A stretch of DNA of 64,000 nucleotides from Georgenia yuyongxinii. GTDB taxonomy: Bacteria; Actinomycetota; Actinomycetes; Actinomycetales; Actinomycetaceae. Positions 17,351 through 24,816 of this stretch are shown in pieces. Below the pieces are notes generated by a model that was given only the letters and a program-made list of their open reading frames with translations, was not told the DNA's origin and made no database searches. The translations under genes were made by a program, and so were the position numbers. Within the stretch, counting starts at the first letter, position 1, and every line of letters begins with the position of its first letter. Location of the stretch: the NCBI RefSeq assembly GCF_006352065.1, contig NZ_CP040915.1, forward strand, positions 310,001-374,000. Reading direction: 5' to 3'.

Positions 17351-17734
17351 TCAGCCCATCGGCGTGGCGACGCTGATGAGGTTGCCGCTCGGGTCCGCGA
17401 ACCACACCCCACGCATCCCGGAGATCGTGGCAACGCCGTCGGACCACTCGACGCCGTCCATGTCGAAGGTCTGGAACTCGACACCCTTGTCGCGCAGCGC
17501 GCCGATCTCCGAGTCGAACTCATCGGCCGGTACCTCGAACGACACGGCGGTCGCCTTGTTGGTCCCCGCGTAGGCCGACTCGTACACGAGGAAGTCGCCC
17601 GTGCCGTGGCGGTACCGAACGCCTTCCTCGTCGTCCCTGGAGACGCTGAAGCCGAGTGTGTCCCCGTAGAAGGACCGGGCTGCGGCGAGGTCCTTGACGC
17701 CGAGGGTCGGCATCGCGCTGTAGGTGGAGAGCAT
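17351..17734 (-). CDS. VOC-superfamily (glyoxalase/bleomycin-resistance-like) protein
   Basis: A 127-aa single-domain VOC protein from the ATG at 17734, with aggagg directly upstream (the longer frame to 17821 lacks a good start). It has the paired beta-alpha-beta-beta-beta pattern: AMPTLGVKDLAAARSFYGDT, then GLWFADPSGNLI-like GVWFADPSGNLISVA at the C-terminus. The DPxGN motif supplies a typical Glu/His-type site, but only some metal ligands are evident. Members bind or modify small molecules; the substrate is unknown. It lies between the tRNA-Ser and tRNA-Arg genes. Confidence 0.88.
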   Translation of the reverse strand: MLSTYSAMPTLGVKDLAAARSFYGDTLGFSVSRDDEEGVRYRHGTGDFLVYESAYAGTNKATAVSFEVPADEFDSEIGALRDKGVEFQTFDMDGVEWSDGVATISGMRGVWFADPSGNLISVATPMG

Positions 17735-17986
17735 GGCGGCCTCCTGTGCGGGTCGGGCGACCGTCGACCGACCGGCGATGTGACGGTAGGCCGCAGTGCT
17801 GGGGTGGTCAAGGGTCCGCACGATGCCGCCTCGGGGTCCGTTGGCGGATGCCTGACACGTCTCTCAGGTGGGTCGGCGGACTCCGAGTACCTCCCTCGGC
17901 GCGACGGGCGTGACCACCCTCACCGCAACCCGGGTTGGATCACATCGAACCGGCACGCTAAAGTCGTTTCTGGCCCAAGCGGTCAT

Positions 17987-18059
17987 GCGCCCGTAGCTCA
18001 ATGGATAGAGCATCTGACTACGGATCAGAAGGTTGGGGGTTCGAGTCCCTTCGGGCGCA
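17987..18059 (+). tRNA. tRNA-Arg (anticodon ACG)
   Basis: The acceptor stem GCGCCCG (17987-17993) pairs with CGGGCGC (18052-18058), discriminator A. D-arm tagctcaatggatagagca, anticodon ACG at 18020-18022, T-arm gggttcgagtccc. It decodes CGU/CGC after A34-to-I deamination. CCA is not encoded. Accessory-type DNA follows it, but I found no repeated 3-prime end that would mark an integrated element. Confidence 0.96.
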
Positions 18060-18066
18060 CAGGGTA

Positions 18067-18112
18067 GAAGCCCCGCTGACCTGCGGAAACGCTGGTAGCG
18101 GGGCTTCTTCGT
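18067..18112 (+). terminator. Terminator of tRNA-Arg
   Basis: Perfect 11-bp stem GAAGCCCCGCT (18067-18077) with AGCGGGGCTTC (18097-18107), followed by a short T-rich tail (ttcgtgt). It begins 8 nt after the tRNA. Confidence 0.85.
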
Positions 18113-18360
18113 GTCTGGGATGCGGGCGGCGTGCCATTTTTCGCGTGCCATTTCCTGCGGGCGGCGGCCGGCTAACCATCTGATCTTCGGGCCGGACCGG
18201 AGACATCTGGCCGGCCGTGCGGGTTCCTCCGAGGCATCCCCAGCTGGTTGATCGATCGTACGGAGCAGCAGTCGATCGCCAGTTCCCGGGCGCCCTTGCC
18301 TCGGGCTCGGTCGCGTCGCCGAGCCCATCGACGTTCTCTCGCCACTCCTACAGTGAGGGC

Positions 18361-18710
18361 GTGACCATCGATGCGAGCGACCTGCTGGCCGGTCCTCGGG
18401 GCGGGCGCCTGTGCCTCGAGCTTGCCCTGGCCGCGAGCTTGCACCGGGACCGGCGGGCGGTGAGGAGCTCGGTCTCGCAGCGTTCTATCGTCGTGTGCGC
18501 CGAGAGCGCCAACACCGCGGCCGTATCCACCTACCTCGCGGCCGGGCTCACCGCGCACGAGCCGATAGCCGACCTTCAGCGGGGTACCTGAGGAACCGCT
18601 GGGTGATCAAGGCGCCCAACAACCGCCTCGTCCGCTCCACCAACGGGACGCCCGACATCGGGCACGATCCGCGGCTCCGGGCGAGCATAGCCGCCCTCAA
18701 CGCGGCATGA
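18361..18710 (+). pseudogene. Probable decayed coding remnant, unidentified
   Basis: The frame from GTG 18361 reads VTIDASDLLAGPRGGRLCLE, which resembles the start of short actinobacterial hypothetical proteins (ASDLLAGPRGRRL-type), and stops near 18591. Another frame then carries a coherent end (NRWVIKAPNNRLVRSTNG, then GHDPRLRASIAALNAA) up to 18710. The two pieces in different frames suggest one or more frameshifts in an old gene or two abutting fragments. No function is assignable. Apart from this and a short direct repeat (cgtgccattt twice near 18130-18150), I see nothing in 18113-18732. Confidence 0.35.
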
Positions 18711-18732
18711 GCGCGCGTCTGGGCGCCAGCGC

Positions 18733-19485
18733 CTAGCGGCTGACCGACTCCAGCACCTTGGCGAGTTCCGCCGGTCGGCTCATCATCGGCCAGTGCCACG
18801 TCGGAAGCTCGACGTAAGTCCAGTCGCCGTCGACCATGTGCGCGAACACCGGTGCGTGTGGTGCCATCTGCTGCAGTTGCGCAAGGCTGAAGCTGCACAG
18901 TACGCCCGTCCGTGGCAGCCGCTGCCAGGCGCCGGTGAGCGCGACCGACTGGGTGGCGGTAAGCCAGGGCTGCGGCTGCGAGCCTTCGACCAGCGCGGCG
19001 ACGGCAGTGTCGTCGACGCCGGGCACCTCGGCGGCGAGTGCGGCCCAGGGCGGCGGCGGGAGCTTCCAGCCCTGGCCGTGTGTCATGACCAGATCGTCGT
19101 TGGCCGCGCGCGCGTCGGGTCCCTCGAAGTCGGCCTGTGCCATGCCGTTCGGCAGGGGCCCCGAGTCGACGTAGACCAGGCGCGCCACGCGCTCAGGTAC
19201 GCGGTCCGCCGCACCGGTCGTCACGAGGGCGCCGTAGCTGTGGCCGACGAGCACGACGTCATGCAGGTTCTGCTGCTCGAGCAGGTCCACGACCTCGTCG
19301 ATGTGTGTCGTCAGGTCGGTCGTCGGCGAGCTGAGGTGGGCGCGCTCGCCCATGCCTGAGAGGTCGACGGCGTGCACGACGTGCCCGCGCTCACTCAGCG
19401 AGTCTGCGACAGGGCGCCAGACCCAGGCGCCGAGCCAGAAGCCGGGGACGAGGACGTAAGTGGTGGGGGTGGTGGTGTTGTTCAT
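18733..19485 (-). CDS. Alpha/beta hydrolase (EstC-like esterase)
   Basis: A 250-aa product from the ATG at 19485 (MNNTTTPTTYVLVPGFWLGAW). The oxyanion region is LVPGFWLGAWVW, the nucleophile elbow is LVGHSYGALV (G-H-S-Y-G), and a catalytic His is likely in WHWPMM near the C-terminus. It belongs to the short esterase group typified by EstC/salicylate-esterase-like proteins. The gene is divergent from the WYL regulator at 19576. A 15-bp palindrome lies in the 90-bp gap, so the regulator probably controls it. Confidence 0.9.
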   Translation of the reverse strand: MNNTTTPTTYVLVPGFWLGAWVWRPVADSLSERGHVVHAVDLSGMGERAHLSSPTTDLTTHIDEVVDLLEQQNLHDVVLVGHSYGALVTTGAADRVPERVARLVYVDSGPLPNGMAQADFEGPDARAANDDLVMTHGQGWKLPPPPWAALAAEVPGVDDTAVAALVEGSQPQPWLTATQSVALTGAWQRLPRTGVLCSFSLAQLQQMAPHAPVFAHMVDGDWTYVELPTWHWPMMSRPAELAKVLESVSR

Positions 19486-19527
19486 GGCAACAACGCTAGG
19501 CTGGATTGTGGACAGATTCCGCCCGGT

Positions 19528-19542
19528 ATGCGGAGTCCGCAT
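19528..19542. promoter_or_regulatory. Palindromic candidate operator between esterase and WYL regulator
   Basis: ATGCGGAGTCCGCAT is a perfect 6-bp inverted repeat (ATGCGG/CCGCAT) around AGT, centred in the only promoter region shared by the two divergent genes. It is the obvious candidate site for the WYL protein; binding is inferred from position and symmetry only. Confidence 0.55.
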
Positions 19543-19575
19543 CACAGTTCTTTCCTAACAGCGCCGAGGAGGGCC

Positions 19576-20619
19576 GTGACCCGCCCGACCGCTCGCGTGC
19601 TAGCCATGCTGGAGCTGCTCCAGACGGGCGGGCAGCGCACGGTCGGCGATCTCGCTGCTCGGCTTGGGGTCGACGAGCGCACGGTCCGGCGCTATGCCGA
19701 GCACCTCGCCGACCTCGGCATCCCCGTCCAGGCGCAGCGGGGTAGGTACGGCGGCTACCGGCTCTCACCGGGCTACAAGCTGCCGCCGCTGATGCTCACC
19801 GACGACGAGGCCGTCGCCGTCGTCCTGGGCCTCAGGGCCGCGGAACGCGCGGGGCTTGCCACCACCGCCCACGCAGCGACGGCGAGCGCGCTGGCCAAGG
19901 TGTCGCGTGTACTGCCGCGGGCCCTGGGCCAGCGGCTCGACAGCCTGCTGTCGACCGCACAGTTCACGACCCCCGTGCGCGCCACCGCTCCCGCCGGCGC
20001 CGACACGCTGCTTGGTCTCGCCTCGGCTGCGCAAGCGCGGCGCACCGTCGTGATCGCGTACACCGCCTGGGACGGGCGGGAGTCGCAGCGTGAGCTCGAT
20101 GTCTACGGCTTGGTCTTCCACTCCGGCCGGTGGTACGCCACCGGACACGACCACAGCCGTGATGACGTGCGGACCTTCCGCTTGGACCGCATCGCCTCAG
20201 TCGAGCAGAGCGAAGGCTCCTACGTCGTGCCCGCCGGCTTCGACGCCAGGACGCAGGTCGTGTCGGGCATCGCGGCGGTCAGCTGGTCGCACGAGGTCTC
20301 CGTCGTCCTGCGGACCACCCTTACGGAAGCGGGTGAGCGACTGTCCCCGAGCGCGGGACGGCTGAGCGAGCACGCCGACGGGACGCTCCTCGAGACGCGC
20401 GCCGAGCACCTCGACGGCATGGCCCGCATGCTGGCCGGGCTCGGCTGGGACTTCGAGGTGATCACCCCGGACGCCCTGCGGGGCGAGGTCCTCGCCCTGT
20501 CCGACCGCCTCCGACTCAGCGCGACGCGCGGCGGCGTCGTCGGCGGCACGGCTACGCCGCGGAGTCTCCCTGAGCGACACCACCCGCCCGCCGAGCGGCA
20601 TGAGCGTGCATCGAAGTGA
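19576..20619 (+). CDS. WYL-domain transcriptional regulator (DeoR/YafY type)
   Basis: A 347-aa product from the GTG at 19576, with gaggaggg 3-10 nt upstream. The N-terminal winged helix reads RVLAMLELLQTGGQRTVGDL and LGVDERTVRRYAEHL, with the wing GRYGGYRL. The central WYL domain has YTAWDGRESQRELDVYGLV and GRWYATGHDH, followed by the C-terminal WCX part. Such proteins bind ligands or nucleic acid through WYL and repress or activate neighbours. It is divergent from the esterase gene and probably autoregulated through the palindrome at 19528. Confidence 0.9.
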   Translation: MTRPTARVLAMLELLQTGGQRTVGDLAARLGVDERTVRRYAEHLADLGIPVQAQRGRYGGYRLSPGYKLPPLMLTDDEAVAVVLGLRAAERAGLATTAHAATASALAKVSRVLPRALGQRLDSLLSTAQFTTPVRATAPAGADTLLGLASAAQARRTVVIAYTAWDGRESQRELDVYGLVFHSGRWYATGHDHSRDDVRTFRLDRIASVEQSEGSYVVPAGFDARTQVVSGIAAVSWSHEVSVVLRTTLTEAGERLSPSAGRLSEHADGTLLETRAEHLDGMARMLAGLGWDFEVITPDALRGEVLALSDRLRLSATRGGVVGGTATPRSLPERHHPPAERHERASK

Positions 20620-20643
20620 GCGCCTTGACACGGCTTTCGTCCA

Positions 20644-20881
20644 GGTGCGGGAACCGGTGCAGACGTCGACCAGATTCACCGATCGCTCCTCGAGCGCCGT
20701 TTTGACGTGACCCACACCGGTGCCAAGGAGAAGTACACCAAGAGCTACGGCACCAAGCTAGAGGCGAACCTGAAAGCAGCCCTCGGCTTCAACGGAGTCG
20801 CCAGCATCGGGCGTTGGGTCCGGCGCCGCCCTGGCCCACCACGATGGGTTGATCAGAAGCATGTCCGCTGCAGGGATTGAC
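20644..20881 (+). pseudogene. Decayed coding fragment of unknown origin
   Basis: There is no start, but the frame from 20644 to a stop near 20881 is protein-like: VDQIHRSLLERRFDVTHTG, then AKEKYTKSYGTKLEANLKAA and LGFNGVASIGRW. Just upstream a different frame reads RLDTAFVQVRE, suggesting a frameshift at about 20640. The lysine-rich composition is unlike the surrounding Ala/Arg-rich shadow frames. I do not recognise the family. It opens the decayed zone 20620-21969, in which I see no intact gene. Confidence 0.4.
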
Positions 20882-21121
20882 GTCCCCGTGGCGGGGCTCA
20901 TACTGGCCTCTCTCTTAATGGCTTTCACCCCGGGGCGGGCGCCGGCGACGACGTCCCGTCCCAGCGAGTGAAGAGGAGCATCGCATTGTCCAGGGCGCCT
21001 TCTACCGTGGCCGACTTCTATCCGTACGTAGACAGGGTCGACGCCCACGCCGCGACACACAGTTGCGCCATCGCTGGCCGACTTTTCGACTGTCGCTGAC
21101 AGCCGGGACGCCACCCGGTGA

Positions 21122-21645
21122 GTGACCGAGGAGACGCTTGAGGAGAACACCCGCCTCGCCGAGGAGATCACGGACGCACAGCGGGCCGTACAGGCCGCTG
21201 AGGAGGAAGCGGATGGTGCGCGGACGGTGGCGGCCCAGTTGCAGGAGAACCTGGCGGCCGAGCGCCAGCACCTGGTTGAAACCGAGGGGCAGCGTGACGC
21301 CGCCATGGCTAAGGCCGAGCGTGCCGAGACTGCGGCCGCCGACACCCGTAGTGAGATGGACGGGGCTTCGTGACGCATAGGTAACGACGCGCAGCGACCT
21401 GGCGACGTGCAGCGACCTGGCGACGGTGGCGGCCGAGCGCGAGGCCGCTCGGGCAGACATTGACCGGGAGCGTGAGCACGGCTCAGTGGATCGCGGACCT
21501 CCGGGAGCAACTCGCACGCCGCGAGGAAGAAGTTGACACGGTCCGGGAGGAGGCGCAGGTGCAGCGCAGCCGGGCGGACCGTGCCGAGGCCGAGTTGGAT
21601 GCTCTGAGCCGATCCGGGAACGAGAAGGGCGGTCAGGCACGGTGA
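21122..21645 (+). pseudogene. Frameshifted coiled-coil protein remnant (KfrA-like style)
   Basis: Two open pieces in different frames carry one continuous style of alpha-helical coiled coil: 21122-21373 (EENTRLAEEITDAQRAVQAA, then AAERQHLVETEGQRDAAMAK) and 21460-21645 (WIADLREQLARREEEVDTV, then RADRAEAELDALS). Between them a third frame reads VAAEREAARADIDRERE, and an 18-bp direct repeat (gcagcgacctggcgac twice, about 21391-21424) marks a duplication. Heptad-rich Ala/Glu/Arg proteins of this kind are common on actinobacterial mobile elements (KfrA-like DNA-binding proteins), but the DNA-binding head is missing here. It is best read as a pseudogene with at least two frameshifts. Confidence 0.6.
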
Positions 21646-21910
21646 GGAGGCACCCTCGACAACACGAAGGACGGGGTGTGGTGGGTGGCCACCGAAGGCG
21701 CGGGTTACGTCGTGGACCTCGACGCACATGTCGTCTCTCGCAAACCAGCCCCGACACCCAGGCAGGCCGCCTGCCCGATTTCACCACCCTGGTCAGCGTC
21801 GGCGAGTGCCGGGTCGGAGCGCCAGCTGTGCTCACGATCGACCCACACGACAGCGGCGCCACGAGGACGCACACCACAGATCGGGTGGTCGCGCTCGGGA
21901 TTCATGCTCG
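21646..21910 (+). pseudogene. Remnant of a short conserved actinobacterial protein
   Basis: The frame from 21646 reads DGVWWVATEGAGYVVDLDAH, then degenerates after VVSRKPAP. Another frame continues RLPDFTTLVSVGECRVGAP and VLTIDPHDSGATRTHTTDR. The order (aromatic-rich head, VGxxVGxPxxLxID, then a TxTTxVV tail) matches a small hypothetical protein I have seen in mobile actinobacterial regions. One frameshift near 21745 separates the parts. It lies next to the coiled-coil remnant, and both could come from the same lost element. Confidence 0.45.
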
Positions 21911-21969
21911 TTCCTACGGGGCGGCAAGCAGATACTACGGGCGGCGGGCGGCCTGGTGACGGCGGCCGG

Positions 21970-22350
21970 CTACGTTTCTGCGGTCTCCCATGTCCATGCG
22001 GTCCATATGATGAAGGTGTTGATGCCGAGGCTGAATACAATCAGGAGGTTGTCGAAGAACCCTTTGTAGGGCATTCCGGCGAGGTTGAAGATTGCGAGTG
22101 CGATTGAGACGCCGATCGTGAGCCATCGCAGTGGAGTCTCCGGGGTGAGCAGGGTGGTGAGGATCATCGCGATCGGCACGAGCATGATGGCGGCGATGAG
22201 CGTCCACATCCAGCCGGGTGCGGGCCGGTCGCCGAGTTTGCCCGGTTCGATGTGCCCGGCGAAGATCCTGAGCACGTCACCTAGCAGGTAGATCAGCATG
22301 AGGGTGATCCAGCTCCCGGCGAGCACGACCCTCGTCCAGTTTGCGGTCAT
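21970..22350 (-). CDS. Small four-helix membrane protein
   Basis: A 126-aa product from the ATG at 22350 (MTANWTRVVLAG), whose start overlaps the stop of the upstream dehydrogenase gene (22347-22349). Four hydrophobic helices are evident: VVLAGSWITLMLIYLLGDVL, MWTLIAAIMLVPIAMIL, LRWLTIGVSIALAIFNLAG and LLIVFSLGINTFIIWTAW. I cannot name the family with certainty. It is translationally coupled to the dehydrogenase and would be under the same TetR control. The membrane-protein/MDR pairing is echoed by the DUF4386/MDR pair at 27954-29710. Confidence 0.8.
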   Translation of the reverse strand: MTANWTRVVLAGSWITLMLIYLLGDVLRIFAGHIEPGKLGDRPAPGWMWTLIAAIMLVPIAMILTTLLTPETPLRWLTIGVSIALAIFNLAGMPYKGFFDNLLIVFSLGINTFIIWTAWTWETAET

Positions 22351-23357
22351 GTAGCGTCTCCCGTCGCGCCTGTCGTGATCGCCGCCGTGTTCGCGCGACA
22401 CGGCAGGATCACGAGGTTGCCGATCTTCCGGCTGGTGTCGATGCGCCGGTGCGCTTCGGACAGCGCCTCGAGCCCGCCGAGGGTTTCGACCAGCGGATCG
22501 AACTCGCCGCGCGCCACAAGGTCGAGGATCAGGGCGAAGTCCTCCTTGCGTTCGGGAGCCGCCCCGGCGATGACCCTGCTGCGGGCGGTCGCCGTGTCCA
22601 TGAGGCCCGCGACGGTGAGGATCACCAGGCCCTCGGTGCCCGCGAGATTGAGGCCGTCGGCACGGTTGAGGTTTCCCACCGCGTCGAATACGACGTCGAA
22701 GCGCTGGCTAAGCGCGGCGACCGGGGCCTCCCGGTAGTCGATCGTCTGCGCCGCGCCGAGTCGGCGCAACAGAGCGTGATTCCGGCTGCTGCTCACGGCG
22801 GTGACAGTCGCACCGAAGCGAGCCGCAAGCTGCACCGCTGCAGATCCGACGGACCCAGATGCCCCGTTCACGAGCACCGTCTGCCCGGCACGGATCCGCG
22901 CGCGGTCGCGGAGGAAATGCAGGGCGGTGCTGCCGCCGAAAAGCGCACCGGCGGCAGCCGCATGGTCCACGTCCTCGGGGAGCGGGGTGAGCGCCGTCAC
23001 CGGCACCGTCAGCAACTCGGCGTGCGCGCCGAGCCGGCTGCCTGTCATGCCCGCGACCGCGTCCCCTGCTGAGAGACTGGATGCCCCGTCGCCCGGGTGT
23101 TCGATCCGGCCGGAGAACACGGCGCCGGGGATCTTGCGGCGCGGTCCGCAGACGCCGATCGCCAGCCGAGCGGGGAGCGCGAAGCCGCGCGGGAACCGGC
23201 CCGCCCGGAGCCGGGCGTCGCCTGAAGTCACGGCAGCGGCCTCCACCCGCACCAGCACCTCACCGCGACCGGGTGCCGGGATCGGTGCCGCGGTGATCTT
23301 GATCGTTTCCGGCGGCCCGTACCGGTCGACGCGCGCCGCCCTCATCTGCATTTCCAT
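22347..23357 (-). CDS. Zinc-free medium-chain dehydrogenase/reductase
   Basis: A 336-aa product from the ATG at 23357 (MEMQMRAARVDRYGPPE), preceded by aaggggc. It has a GroES-like domain with EVLVRVEAAAVTSGDARLRAG, then ALFGGSTALHFLRDR, and the Rossmann motif GQTVLVNGASGSVGSAAVQLA, ending with DTSRKIGNLVI. No zinc-ligand set is seen, so it is a quinone-reductase-like MDR that reduces alkenals, quinones or similar electrophiles with NADPH. It is divergent from tetR, with two matching dyads in the gap, and is therefore the likely target of that repressor. It is 4 nt overlapped with the downstream membrane protein. Confidence 0.9.
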   Translation of the reverse strand: MEMQMRAARVDRYGPPETIKITAAPIPAPGRGEVLVRVEAAAVTSGDARLRAGRFPRGFALPARLAIGVCGPRRKIPGAVFSGRIEHPGDGASSLSAGDAVAGMTGSRLGAHAELLTVPVTALTPLPEDVDHAAAAGALFGGSTALHFLRDRARIRAGQTVLVNGASGSVGSAAVQLAARFGATVTAVSSSRNHALLRRLGAAQTIDYREAPVAALSQRFDVVFDAVGNLNRADGLNLAGTEGLVILTVAGLMDTATARSRVIAGAAPERKEDFALILDLVARGEFDPLVETLGGLEALSEAHRRIDTSRKIGNLVILPCRANTAAITTGATGDAT

Positions 23358-23366
23358 TCGGCGCCC

Positions 23367-23414
23367 CTTACGCATGTAAGACTTCGACGTGTAGAATACC
23401 CTTACGTGCGTAAG
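23367..23414. promoter_or_regulatory. Paired TetR-type operators
   Basis: Two 14-bp dyads, CTTACGCATGTAAG (23367-23380) and CTTACGTGCGTAAG (23401-23414), share the half-site CTTACG/TGTAAG-type arms, and their centres are 34 bp apart. They fill the gap between the divergent dehydrogenase and tetR starts, and the intervening gtagaatacc is AT-rich like a -10 region. This is a classical autoregulated TetR layout; binding is inferred. Confidence 0.75.
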
Positions 23415-23434
23415 ATCACAAAGAGGCGAACCTG

Positions 23435-24100
23435 ATGAGCACACGGGAGCCGCTGAGCGAGGCGCGCATCATCGAGGCCGCGGTGCGGGTCGCAGACGCC
23501 GGCGGGTATACGGCGATCAGCATGCGCAACGTCGGCAAGGAGCTCGGCGTCGAAGCGATGTCGCTCTACCACCACGTCACAAGCAAGGACGCGCTGCTCG
23601 ACGCGCTGGTCGACTCAGTGTTCGCGCAGATAGAGCTGCCAGGGCCGGGTATGCCGTGGCGGGAGGGCATGAGGCTGCGCGCCGCCTCGGCCCGGAACGT
23701 GCTGGTGAGCCATCCCTGGGCACTGACCCTGATCGATTCCCGCGCGACCCCCGGCCCTGCGCTGCTCAGACATCACGACGCGGTGATCGGATGCCTGCGC
23801 CGTGACGGGTTCTCGATCGAACTCGCGGCACAGGCCTTTTCCGCGATCGACGCCTATGTGTACGGCTTCGCCCTGACCGAGCGAAATCTCCCCTTCGACC
23901 CGGACACCAGCGACCAGGCGGTCGACTTCGCTGCTACGGCGATGCCTGCGCTGGTGGACTACCCACACCTGATCGAGCTCGTGCAGCACCTCACCGGATC
24001 GGGAAAGTACTCGTTCTCGAACCAGTTCACCAAGGGACTCGACATCATCCTCGACGAACTCGGGCACCGCTTGCGCACAGAAGCAGAACGCGGTGACTGA
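23435..24100 (+). CDS. TetR-family regulator with TetR_C-like domain
   Basis: A 221-aa product (MSTREPLSEARIIEAAV). The N-terminal HTH reads GGYTAISMRNVGKELGVEAM with the recognition part SLYHHVTSKDALLDALVD, which is the TetR/TetR_C_1 type seen in regulators of drug and solvent responses. The C-terminal domain is helical (AFSAIDAYVYGFALTER) and would bind a small hydrophobic ligand. Its gene faces the MDR gene across two dyads. Upon ligand binding it should release both promoters. A possible hairpin, GTCGACGA/TCGTCGAC (24108-24137), follows the stop. Confidence 0.92.
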   Translation: MSTREPLSEARIIEAAVRVADAGGYTAISMRNVGKELGVEAMSLYHHVTSKDALLDALVDSVFAQIELPGPGMPWREGMRLRAASARNVLVSHPWALTLIDSRATPGPALLRHHDAVIGCLRRDGFSIELAAQAFSAIDAYVYGFALTERNLPFDPDTSDQAVDFAATAMPALVDYPHLIELVQHLTGSGKYSFSNQFTKGLDIILDELGHRLRTEAERGD

Positions 24101-24205
24101 GCGCACGGTCGACGACCGAATGGATTTAATCGTCGACTATGAAGTGCGCTGGCCAGCGGCAAACCTCATAACAGCGGTTCTTACCGATGTCTTCGCTCTC
24201 CATTC

Positions 24206-24532
24206 CTAACGCAGAGCGCAATAGGACCCTGCGGTGATGGCGAGAGCCCAGGTGATCCAAAGGAGCGGGGACTGTCCCGTGGACATCACGATGTTCCAGG
24301 ACGATGTGGTGTCGGGCCGGCTGAATAGTGCGATGCCGACGCCTGCCATCGCAGGCAGGAGCCACCCGAACCGGCTGCCGAAGGCGGTGGCGGAGATGAT
24401 GGCTAGGGAGCTCCAGAACGTCACCAGCCGGGGCAGTGCCGTGAGGTTCGGTTCAGCAAGGACCACGGCCATCAGGACTCCGATGGCCACGGAAGTGATG
24501 AGCGGACGCCTTGCGGTCGGTGACGCGCTCAC
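24206..24532 (-). CDS. Small hydrophobic membrane protein (hypothetical)
   Basis: A 108-aa product with a GTG start at 24532 (VSASPTARRPLITSV) and no clear RBS. Three hydrophobic helices: LITSVAIGVLMAVVLA, LVTFWSSLAIISATAFG with WLLPAMAGVGIALF, and LLWITWALAITAGSYCAL. The positive-inside N-terminus and clean hydrophobic periodicity support real coding. I do not recognise a family. It lies tail-to-tail with tetR, and its start overlaps a second minus-strand frame (24453-24617). It may be a fragment of a longer protein that has lost its start. Confidence 0.5.
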   Translation of the reverse strand: MSASPTARRPLITSVAIGVLMAVVLAEPNLTALPRLVTFWSSLAIISATAFGSRFGWLLPAMAGVGIALFSRPDTTSSWNIVMSTGQSPLLWITWALAITAGSYCALR

Positions 24533-24617
24533 GGAAGTTCGCGAGGTACTGGCGGGAGATCTCGTGGAGACACGAGCACATTCCGTGATCCAGCGCTCGG
24601 CGTTCGGGCTCGGTCAT
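24453..24617 (-). CDS. Candidate 54-aa small protein overlapping the membrane protein start
   Basis: From the ATG at 24617 the reverse strand reads MTEPERRALDHGMCSCLHEI, then SRQYLANFRERVTDRKAS, a plausible charged helical segment before it degenerates into Arg/His-rich sequence. The membrane ORF starts inside it at the codons for RERVTD in another frame. Either these are two overlapping genes, or a single gene (soluble head plus three membrane helices) broken by a frameshift near 24530. There is no recognisable RBS. Confidence 0.3.
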   Translation of the reverse strand: MTEPERRALDHGMCSCLHEISRQYLANFRERVTDRKASAHHFRGHRSPDGRGPC

Positions 24618-24629
24618 GAGCCAGGTCGG

Positions 24630-24734
24630 TCCCCGCAGCGCACGGTGGAGAGCCACGTCCGCAACATCCTCGACGAGCTGGGCTTCGACAACCGTGCGCA
24701 GATCGCCGGCTGGATGGCCACATCGGACCAGTAG
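24630..24734 (+). pseudogene. C-terminal remnant of a LuxR-type HTH regulator
   Basis: The plus frame ending in TAG at 24734 reads SPQRTVESHVRNILDELGF, then DNRAQIAGWMATSDQ, which matches the recognition and dimer helices of a LuxR/NarL HTH (consensus TVexHvxnIlxKLg). Everything upstream of codon 24630 is unrelated, so only the last 34 residues survive. It sits 83 bp upstream of the intact LAL regulator, suggesting an earlier duplication or recombination at this locus. Confidence 0.75.
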
Positions 24735-24816
24735 CGTCCCGACGCTATCCGCGCCGCTACGGTGTGCGTTGCCGGCACCCGCCTGCGACTTCGCACCCGC
24801 TCCGAGGAGAGTGGTC

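Noticed and set aside
17987-18112. tRNA-Arg as an attachment site of an integrated element
   Set aside because: No second copy of the tRNA 3-prime end and no integrase gene were seen in the window, although decayed DNA follows.
20758-21729. Minus-strand frame of 323 codons across the decayed zone
   Set aside because: Covers protein-like plus-strand fragments (coiled coils) and itself shows only biased, motif-free composition.
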